A stretch of DNA of 64,000 nucleotides from Prevotellaceae bacterium UBA4361 (GTDB lineage: Bacteria; Bacteroidota; Bacteroidia; Bacteroidales; Bacteroidaceae), in contig DGSN01000025.1 of assembly GCA_002393575.1 (NCBI GenBank), forward strand, positions 1 to 64,000. The letters run 5' to 3'. Numbering within the stretch: the stretch's first letter is position 1; every line of letters starts with the position of its first letter. The notes under the pieces were generated by a model. That model saw only the letters and a program-made list of their open reading frames with translations. It did not search any database and had not been told where the DNA came from. The position numbers were made by a program, and so were the translations under genes. This document shows, piece after piece, positions 58,388 to 64,000 of this stretch.

Positions 58388-58428
58388 CCCTCGGCACCCG
58401 ATTTCCAGGCTTTGCCGAGGGCTTTTTG
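58388..58428 (+). terminator. Terminator after lgt
   Basis: CCCTCGGCA pairs with TGCCGAGGG around a 16-base loop, followed by CTTTTTG. Confidence 0.85.
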
Positions 58429-58440
58429 TGTCGTTTTTCG

Positions 58441-58523
58441 TACCTTTGCCAAACGAAACTGATGAACAATGAACTGTAACATTTCCGCTTTCTGCCTACT
58501 ATATATAGGAAGAAATAAATACC
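58441..58523 (+). repeat. Promoter and leader resembling the empty site of the IS at 54481
   Basis: TACCTTTG (58441-58448) starts a block whose later part (58474-58523, CTGTAACATTTCCGCTTTC onward) matches 54437-54480 joined to 55805-55824 across the IS. Both contain TGTAACATTT, CGCTTTCT, CCTAC, ATATA and then GAAATAAATA. The block therefore exists twice, about 4 kb apart, and the other copy was split by transposition. Confidence 0.7.
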
Positions 58524-58583
58524 TTTGAAAAAAGTTCGGATTTTGGTTTGCATTCTGCACCCTGTTCCTGTCTATTAGAATAG

Positions 58584-58679
58584 ATGATAGAAATAGAGAT
58601 AGAACGGCTTTTCCGTCAACACTACAACCGAATGATACGGTTAGCGATGACGATACTCTACGACGACGAGGAATCGTAG
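58584..58679 (+). pseudogene. ECF sigma-factor N-terminal remnant
   Basis: Thirty-one codons read MIEIEIERLFRQHYNRMIRL and AMTILYDDEES before a TAG. This is the start of region 2 of an extracytoplasmic-function sigma factor (YxxLxxxAxxxLxDxxEAxDIVQ type). The following bases still hint at the DIV part but the frame is lost, and the rest of the gene is absent. It follows the promoter block at 58441. Confidence 0.6.
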
Positions 58680-58717
58680 AGCATCGTCCTGCTTCTGGTA
58701 CGGTTGCCATAAAACAA

Positions 58718-59290
58718 CTACATATCAAATGTCTTTTCATTCTCGTCAAAGAGTTCAATTCCAAATTTCTCCAAGAAACGAACTCTTTCTGATTGAATAT
58801 GGTTGCTGTTACGAGGATAGAAAGATGGTGCACAAACAAAAGCCTCTTTTCTGTATGGAGGAAATGATAGGGTAGCAGATGCTAATGCTTTATTAATAAA
58901 AACTACCATTTTCTCTAATTGTAAGGTCGCCTTTTGTTGATTTTCAAGAATTGTGTTCGGACTCCTAGATGTCGCATTGAATTTGAATTCCATCAAACAA
59001 AATTCTTTATCGTCAAATAGTGCTGCATCACATTTTGACGGTCCTTTTCCAAAACCGAAGAATTTTCCATCAATTGCCCAGAGTATGATGTCTTTTGTGT
59101 TCGGATTTAGAACATGAAGCATTAAATTGCTATTGCCATTCGCCTTGTCTACAAAAACACAATGCTTAACGGTTTCATTGTCATCAACAAAGAATTCGTC
59201 TTGCTGATGATTACTTATGGAATTTTTAAAATTACGCCCTTTAAATGCCTGATCCAAAGTTTGGATTAGTTGTGTTTGTCCTGTTGTCAT
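58718..59290 (-). CDS. PD-(D/E)XK nuclease-like partner protein
   Basis: A 190-residue soluble protein. The core KCDAALFDDKEFCLMEFKFN has the pattern of a PD-(D/E)XK nuclease: D88, then E101-x-K103 on the next strand, followed by a helix with Q118 and K120. Around it are alternating beta strands (ILWAIDGKFF before, EAFVCAPSFYPR after). No named family is recognised, and weak similarity to Holliday-junction-type or restriction folds is inferred from the pattern only. It starts four bases inside the end of the ATPase gene, so the two are made together and probably form one complex. Confidence 0.7.
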   Translation of the reverse strand: MTTGQTQLIQTLDQAFKGRNFKNSISNHQQDEFFVDDNETVKHCVFVDKANGNSNLMLHVLNPNTKDIILWAIDGKFFGFGKGPSKCDAALFDDKEFCLMEFKFNATSRSPNTILENQQKATLQLEKMVVFINKALASATLSFPPYRKEAFVCAPSFYPRNSNHIQSERVRFLEKFGIELFDENEKTFDM

Positions 59291-60669
59291 TTTGCAAATG
59301 ATTTGGCATGGATACGATACAATATATCAAAATCTTGGCTTAACAACTCAGAAACGACATCTAAGTAGCTTTGGTCTATCATGCCAGTTTCTTGATTTAC
59401 AATTGACACACAATAATCTTCTCGTTTAATAAAAGAATCGCCAACAGCATAAGCGGAAAAATCATCAGCCTTTAAGTGACAATAATTTGGAATTACATTA
59501 TTTACTTCTGCTTGGGAGTCTCCGTTTTTGCTAATCACTCTATCTGCAAAAAGAAGATTGTTCAGAACCGATAGTACATAAGGACTATGAGTCGTCAGAA
59601 TCAATTCATTGTTATTATTTGAATTCAACAAAAGTGCAAGTAACTCGATAACATATTTCTGTGCCATCGGGAAAAGATGGGCTTCTGTTTCTTCAATGAT
59701 TCTAAAAACAGAATTACCTTCGAAAAGCGCTACAAATACATCTTGTAATATTCGTATTGCTTCTTGTTGGCCAGAAGATGCATTCTGTAAATATACAAAC
59801 TGGTCGTTTCCTACTAGCAAGCGTTCTCCAAATTCAGATGTTTGATATTTTCCACGCAATATATGTGTAATTAATTCTAATGCATCACGTAAAGATTGCT
59901 TAGCAGTTTTGGGAGCAACTTCCAACAAGCCTTCAAAATCCTTATGTTTCATTAATAAGGATTTAATACGTGATACCCTTTCGATAAAGCGCTGCATCAA
60001 GGCTTCGTCTATAGTTTGACTTCTTTTTTGATAAGCTTTTACGATATTGCTTTGTATCTCAGAATACAATTGCTTCTCAAAGAAATCTGTGTAGCCAACA
60101 GTAGCATTTCTACCTGCAATCACAAAAAGAGAATCATTTTGTTGATTTGTGAAAATGGAATTGATAGCTTTTGACAAACTATTAACATATCCCATACGAT
60201 CCCTTTCTAGAGTGAAGCGTCTTTGGGCATTTGTGGTTTTTGCTAAATCTTCATTTACTCTCAATATCTGACTCTTTAATCTTTTTAGGAGAGAGCGATT
60301 TTCTAAAGAGAAGAAGTCTTTGTTAAATTCGGGATATAGTCTTTTCTTTTCATTTAAAGACAAAGTCAATGTACGCTGTGGAGCATAAGTATAGACAATT
60401 TTGAAATCAGGGAGATGGTGGGTAGAACCAAAGAAATCATAAAAGCGTTCCCTAATCGGCACAATGAGGTCTTGAGTAAAATCAACGGCTTTAGAACTAC
60501 TTTGATAATAATGAGAGAAAAACTCATCACTAATAGACTTGAAAAAATATATTAACTTGGCGATAGTACTTTTTCCACTTGCTTGCTCACCTATTAATAC
60601 AGTCAATCGATGCAACTCTATACGTGCATTCTTAACTGGACCGAAATTGTTAATCTCAATTATCTGCAT
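59287..60669 (-). CDS. SMC/ABC-type ATPase (AAA_15/AAA_21 group)
   Basis: A 460-residue ATPase with an ABC/SMC-like head. Walker A is GEQASGKST at 27-35 and the signature ASSGQQ at 297-302. Walker B is FRIIEETEAHLFP from 322 and the H-loop TTHSP around His361. The region between about 115 and 280 is helical and partly coiled. The start MQIIEINNFGPVKNARIELH is the usual opening of this group. Such OLD/RecF-like ATPases often work with a nuclease partner, and the next gene is a PD-(D/E)XK candidate in ATGA overlap. The pair is not one I can match to a named defence system. Confidence 0.82.
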   Translation of the reverse strand: MQIIEINNFGPVKNARIELHRLTVLIGEQASGKSTIAKLIYFFKSISDEFFSHYYQSSSKAVDFTQDLIVPIRERFYDFFGSTHHLPDFKIVYTYAPQRTLTLSLNEKKRLYPEFNKDFFSLENRSLLKRLKSQILRVNEDLAKTTNAQRRFTLERDRMGYVNSLSKAINSIFTNQQNDSLFVIAGRNATVGYTDFFEKQLYSEIQSNIVKAYQKRSQTIDEALMQRFIERVSRIKSLLMKHKDFEGLLEVAPKTAKQSLRDALELITHILRGKYQTSEFGERLLVGNDQFVYLQNASSGQQEAIRILQDVFVALFEGNSVFRIIEETEAHLFPMAQKYVIELLALLLNSNNNNELILTTHSPYVLSVLNNLLFADRVISKNGDSQAEVNNVIPNYCHLKADDFSAYAVGDSFIKREDYCVSIVNQETGMIDQSYLDVVSELLSQDFDILYRIHAKSFAK

Positions 60670-60694
60670 ATAAATTCTTCTTTATTTTTGCTTG

Positions 60695-60702
60695 CAAAAT
60701 TA
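60695..60702 (-). promoter_or_regulatory. -7 box of the ATPase-nuclease operon
   Basis: TAATTTTG on the minus strand, 25 bases upstream of the ATPase ATG. Confidence 0.6.
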
Positions 60703-60787
60703 AGCATTTTATTCCAAAACACAATGCAATATCATCTTAAACTATCTTGTTTAGGTTGTTATTCTTGGAATTTTGAGAAAAACTGTG

Positions 60788-60795
60788 TATTTTTG
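60788..60795 (+). promoter_or_regulatory. Promoter box now separated from the 62.4 kb cassette
   Basis: TATTTTTG on the + strand with TTG 20 bases upstream (60765-60767). Without the IS that follows, it would lie about 26 bases before the ATG now at 62428, the normal distance. With the IS in place it reads into the 3' end of the transposase gene. Confidence 0.55.
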
Positions 60796-60810
60796 CAATC
60801 GAATTAAATT

Positions 60811-62411
60811 ACTGAACTTTCGCAAGTGAATATTCATTCATCAAGCGACTAATTTATACATTTGATAGAGTTTATGGAACTTAGGATTCCCATCAATGAC
60901 CGCAGAAAGCAGTTCGCTGGCATCAGCAGAGATTATCTCTGCGATTTCCAGTATGGTATCCAGTATCAGTTCCCATATCCTGTCCGCGGCGGACAGTTCG
61001 AGAGTATTCCCCGTTGCTTCACGGAAGAGTGCTCCGACGGTCTCGTAGGCCTCAAACCGTTTCACTGTGCAAAGTATATTGTACCGCATCATGGTCAGCG
61101 TGAAGCTGGCAATCTGCGCAGAGAAGTGCATGCTCTGACATCTGCCGAAGTCGAGCAGTTGCTTGCAATCGTGATAAGCCACCTCGGTAGTCCAGCGGGT
61201 AGCGTACGTCCTATATGCCTTAAGGAAGCTGAGCGAGAGGTCCGTGGTGAGCAGGCCGTTCCACTGTCCTTTCCTGCCACGCTTCGAGAAGAACAGACGC
61301 ACGGTAGTTCCTGCAAACTTCACGTCTATGGTGCAGTAGATGCACTTAAGCGTCCTGTTGTGCTTGGCGAGTCCCTGCTTCTGGAGCTTTTTGATGATTT
61401 GGTTGGCCGTCAGGTCACCCCACTTGGTGTGGTACTTGGTCTTGCCCAGCTTGATCATGCCTATCAGATGACACTTGATGTGGCGACTGGTAATGAGTTT
61501 CACAAAGTCTGCACAGGTAAACCAGCTATCAATGAGCAGATAGTCGAAACGGATGCCGCGTTTGATGGCATGCTTCACCATCTCGATGGCCTTGTCAATC
61601 TTCGACATCGTGTACTCCTTGGTGCGCTCTTCGACACTTTGTCCCGTATAGTCGGCAGAGAAACGCTCGCTCCGCTGTTTATCCGTCAGCCCTTGTTTCT
61701 TGTCTGGATTACTGCCTTTTTCACCATGAAGCGAGAAATCGAGGAACAGTTGGCTCATGCCATCACTCAGAAGCAGCGTCAGACATTTGTAGCCGAGGAT
61801 ACTCTTATGCTGGATATGAGAGAACACCTTGCCAATAAGCTCACTCTTACGTCCGCTCTTTGGAGCGTCAGTGTCATCGATAATCAGGCAGACTGGCTTG
61901 TCATGCTCAGCCTCTGTGCTGCGGCTGATCTTACGCAGCAACTGGATATTCATCGCATACAGCAGCTTGCGCCACTTGATATTACCATCATTCATAAAAC
62001 GATAGAACATGTCCTTCTCACAACAGAACAGGCGGCTTAATGAAGAACCCGAATACCGGTATGCATTCCTGATGACGAAGAATGGGAACAGCACCAGAAG
62101 ATTCAGGACCTGCACGTTCGTGAACTTGCAGTTCTCTTTCTTCTCTGTCCCTATCTGGTCCGGACGTATGTTTATGCACTCCATCACTCTCATAATCGCA
62201 TTAATTGCACGGTTATTCTCATTTTCTGAGAAAAAACTTCTCAAATCTGAAATAATTGTTGTACCTTTGCTCACGGCTTTGATGTTTGAATTTTACTTTT
62301 TGGCGATTGTAAAATCGCTCATTTTCTGTGAGTTAACCAAACATCGAGGCCATTTTTATTCCTATTTTATGTTAAATTATGCAGGTGCGCCATCACTTGC
62401 GAAACTTTAGT
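60811..62411 (-). mobile_element. Insertion sequence with intact transposase
   Basis: Inverted repeats ACTGAACTTTCGCAAGTGA (from 60811) and ACTAAAGTTTCGCAAGTGA (from 62411 on the other strand) match at 16 of 19 bases. A six-base duplication TAAATT flanks both ends (60805-60810 and 62412-62417). Length 1601 bases. A hairpin GCGATTGTAAAATCGC lies near its right end. The perfect duplication and open transposase suggest a recent insertion. Confidence 0.88.
60841..62274 (-). CDS. DDE transposase (IS4-like)
   Basis: A 477-residue DDE transposase filling most of the IS. Catalytic-region segments are LIIDDTDAPKSGRKSELIG (first Asp), FDYLLIDSWFTCADFVK (second Asp) and RWTTEVAYHDCKQLLDFG (Glu region with W-x2-E). 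It belongs to the IS4-like DDE group by these motifs; I cannot give the exact IS family. GTG at 62274 is the only plausible start. No lesion is seen. Confidence 0.85.
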   Translation of the reverse strand: MSKGTTIISDLRSFFSENENNRAINAIMRVMECINIRPDQIGTEKKENCKFTNVQVLNLLVLFPFFVIRNAYRYSGSSLSRLFCCEKDMFYRFMNDGNIKWRKLLYAMNIQLLRKISRSTEAEHDKPVCLIIDDTDAPKSGRKSELIGKVFSHIQHKSILGYKCLTLLLSDGMSQLFLDFSLHGEKGSNPDKKQGLTDKQRSERFSADYTGQSVEERTKEYTMSKIDKAIEMVKHAIKRGIRFDYLLIDSWFTCADFVKLITSRHIKCHLIGMIKLGKTKYHTKWGDLTANQIIKKLQKQGLAKHNRTLKCIYCTIDVKFAGTTVRLFFSKRGRKGQWNGLLTTDLSLSFLKAYRTYATRWTTEVAYHDCKQLLDFGRCQSMHFSAQIASFTLTMMRYNILCTVKRFEAYETVGALFREATGNTLELSAADRIWELILDTILEIAEIISADASELLSAVIDGNPKFHKLYQMYKLVA

Positions 62412-62427
62412 TAAATTATAATTGAAC

Positions 62428-63372
62428 ATGGCAACAAAGAAAAGAACTTTTTACGCTTATAAGATAATCAATGAGACAGTTTCAAATGCAACGTCAAGGT
62501 TAAAGTCTGATCTCATACAGAAGTTAACGTCTGATGTTGACAACTTTGGCAATCGTTGTAAAGCTATAGTTGATGGCTCAGATACTCAGGATGTGTTAGC
62601 ATGCTTCGTACCTCTTGATAGAACTCCCATGTGTGTAGCTGGTGAAATGTGGCGTATAGCTCCGTCAAAGGATATGCCTAAAATACCTCAGGCTCTATTT
62701 GCTCAAACTACTGTAAGGTCAGATGAAGTTCCTGATGACCCAAATGTATCTCCAACAGACAAGTCTCGGTTGGACTATCATTTTTTCATGATTACAGACA
62801 ATATACTTATTGCAACATTCCCTCCTACACGAACTTCAGCTTTCGCAAAATATCTCAATGAGTTATTGGTTGTTTATAGAGGTACATACGTCTATAAGTT
62901 TGATCCCCTTATTATTCTTCCTTCGGATATTAAACTATCAGACATTGCTGCGATATCTTTTAGTGATAAACCAATTATGGAGAATGGAAGAGTCAAGAGA
63001 GGAAAGAGTAAATTCGGTATACTTAAGACTGGCATATCGAATCTAAAGAATTTTTTTGATGATTTTGGCAGCACAAATGAACTGATAGACAAAAAGATTC
63101 TTTCAGCCACAATGACACTTAAGTTGACACAACCCAAGGGTATGTCAGATGATGACTACCGGCAGGAATTGTCTGCTTTCCTAAGGCCATTGGCAGCAAG
63201 TGATGTTGAAGGCGTTTCATTCAAATTAGCTAATGGCCAAGAGATTAAGGCAATGACTATCCAAGCAAAATATGCATATGTGTTTAATGATAATGATGAA
63301 CGATCCAAAGAGAACGTCGTAAATGCCTATACGGTAATGAACGAGTATTTGGGAAGATTACTGCAATTATGA
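62428..63372 (+). CDS. Unknown cytosolic protein, first gene of the second cassette
   Basis: A 314-residue soluble protein starting MATKKRTFYAYKIINETVSN; TTG two codons earlier is less likely. It has a beta segment LDYHFFMITDNILIATFPPT followed by a helix AFAKYLNELLVVY. After a Lys/Arg/Gly-rich loop come KILSATMTLKLTQPKG and a final helix VVNAYTVMNEYLGRLL. No family is recognised. The order of elements parallels the 345-residue protein at 52890-53927. Its ATG lies only 11 bases after the IS duplication, so its native promoter (60788) is now 1.6 kb away. It overlaps the membrane gene by four bases. Confidence 0.72.
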   Translation: MATKKRTFYAYKIINETVSNATSRLKSDLIQKLTSDVDNFGNRCKAIVDGSDTQDVLACFVPLDRTPMCVAGEMWRIAPSKDMPKIPQALFAQTTVRSDEVPDDPNVSPTDKSRLDYHFFMITDNILIATFPPTRTSAFAKYLNELLVVYRGTYVYKFDPLIILPSDIKLSDIAAISFSDKPIMENGRVKRGKSKFGILKTGISNLKNFFDDFGSTNELIDKKILSATMTLKLTQPKGMSDDDYRQELSAFLRPLAASDVEGVSFKLANGQEIKAMTIQAKYAYVFNDNDERSKENVVNAYTVMNEYLGRLLQL

Positions 63373-63824
63373 AAAAAATCATAGTCTTTTTTGTATCTTT
63401 GATAATATCTGTTTTATTTCCTACGTTTCTAAGTAGTATCGTAGTTGATGAATCTGTTATTTCCACTTTGTTTACTATTGTTGGTATAATTTTCTCTGTT
63501 GGCATGAGTCTTATTATATCTGTATCTACATCAGGTGTGAAGAATAAGGAAGCAAGAAGTGTTTTCCGAAAGCAACTATCAGATATTCGTTTTCGATTTA
63601 TCGCCACTTTCATAATATTGACAATCTTCTATATTGTACTTCCAATTGACAATAATAAAGAAATACTTAATATCGCCCAAATACGTGATGTGACAATCAG
63701 AATAAGCTGTCATTTTTTCATGGTTATTTGTCTTTTTGCTGGCATCATCTATTATATTGTAAACTATTACTCGATACAGAATTCTGTTTACGAATTGGAA
63801 GATAGAATTGACCAAGGAAAATAA
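63369..63824 (+). CDS. Four-helix membrane protein of the second cassette
   Basis: A 151-residue protein with hydrophobic helices at about 4-24, 30-53, 77-95 and 115-134, and a basic cytosolic loop between helices 2 and 3 (GVKNKEARSVFRKQLSDIRF). No family is recognised. Its ATGA overlap with the preceding gene shows coupling. The two-helix, loop, two-helix plan equals that of the protein at 52253-52918. Candidate membrane effector or anchor, by inference. Confidence 0.72.
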   Translation: MKKIIVFFVSLIISVLFPTFLSSIVVDESVISTLFTIVGIIFSVGMSLIISVSTSGVKNKEARSVFRKQLSDIRFRFIATFIILTIFYIVLPIDNNKEILNIAQIRDVTIRISCHFFMVICLFAGIIYYIVNYYSIQNSVYELEDRIDQGK

Positions 63825-63853
63825 GCAATTAAGACCTATAGCGTGACAACAAT

Positions 63854-64000
63854 ATGGAACAGAAATTCGGGAAAAACAGTATTGACATTGAGGCGCTGCG
63901 CGAGTTTTGCGAGCGCGAGGGCAAGGAGGTGACTTACCGCAAGGGCGACCAGCTGGAGCGCGAGGGCGACCCCGCACGATGGTTCGGCTTCGTCACCGAA
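63854..64000 (+). CDS. Crp/Fnr-family regulator, paralogue, cut by the window edge
   Basis: The first 49 codons begin MEQKFGKNSIDIEALREFCE and include YRKGDQLEREGDPARWFGFV, nearly identical in protein sequence to the regulator at 55871. At DNA level it is much richer in G and C (for example GAGGCGCTGCGCGAG where the other copy has AT-rich codons), so the two copies differ mainly at synonymous sites. It follows the membrane gene by 29 bases. The rest lies outside the window. Confidence 0.85.
   Translation, partial: MEQKFGKNSIDIEALREFCEREGKEVTYRKGDQLEREGDPARWFGFVTE

Noticed and set aside
59287..60669. Named PARIS, Septu or OLD (Gabija) system
   Set aside because: The ATPase head is similar in type, but the partner lacks the TOPRIM, HNH or UvrD-like motifs that define those systems; the PD-(D/E)XK pattern does not fit them.
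60862..62040. 392-codon open frame on the + strand
   Set aside because: Antisense to the intact IS transposase; no recognisable motifs.

Overview
The window looks like a chromosomal segment of a Bacteroidales bacterium, most likely a Prevotella-type (Prevotellaceae) species. Evidence for this: promoters have the Bacteroidetes form TAnnTTTG rather than TATAAT, with TTTG about 19-20 bases upstream in the best cases. Genes lack Shine-Dalgarno sequences. The cell-division cluster has the Bacteroidetes gene set, with a PASTA-tailed FtsI and an extended FtsA. A glycine-lipid type acyltransferase pair, a DUF4292 lipoprotein and a BspA/dockerin surface-protein remnant are also present. The species assignment is inference.

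Layout. 1-1.3 kb: gene-poor, with a six-hairpin array, a 22-base-period repeat element and a toxin-antitoxin locus whose YoeB-like toxin is dead. 1.6-19.5 kb: a complete dcw cluster on the + strand (mraZ, rsmH, ftsL, ftsI, murE, mraY, murD, ftsW, murG, murC, ftsQ, ftsA, ftsZ) headed by three MraZ boxes, then a YqeY-like gene. 19.7-27.2 kb: gyrB (-), a conserved unknown plus an MFS transporter, tRNA-Glu with rpsT (-), recO, and the glsA/glsB-like lipid pair. 27.2-39.2 kb: an internally deleted acyltransferase, a 5'-nucleotidase-like lipoprotein, dgt (-) divergent from dut-TPR-DUF4292-envC (+), and an M20 hydrolase with an OPT transporter (-). 39.6-46.9 kb: a PurH cyclohydrolase domain without its transformylase half, then the rod-shape operon mreB-mreC-mreD-mrdA-rodA. 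Together, 1.6-19 kb and 40-47 kb make lipid II, flip or polymerise it, and position septal and lateral wall synthesis.

47-64 kb is an accessory region. It holds two gene remnants (Schlafen/AlbA_2-like and BspA-dockerin), an AAA/DUF4143 ATPase, a DUF3825 gene with a terminator hairpin in its leader, and a tightly overlapping three-gene operon (unknown cytosolic protein, four-helix membrane protein, NdpA-like nucleoid protein). Further right are a decayed IS4-type element, a Crp/Fnr regulator, a GNAT acetyltransferase, lgt, a sigma-factor remnant, an SMC-like ATPase coupled to a PD-(D/E)XK-like protein, and an intact IS. The IS has split a promoter from a second two-gene cassette (unknown cytosolic protein plus four-helix membrane protein). 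A second copy of the Crp/Fnr gene runs off the right edge. The two cytosolic-plus-membrane cassettes and the ATPase-nuclease pair are the best candidates for undescribed, possibly defence-related systems; that role is inferred from architecture and context only.

Two layers of non-coding structure recur. One is a family of four intergenic elements, each with four decamers (CGAGGGCTCG or variants) at an exact 22-base period. The other is a set of intercistronic spacers inside the wall operons built from degenerate short tandem words arranged as long imperfect inverted repeats.
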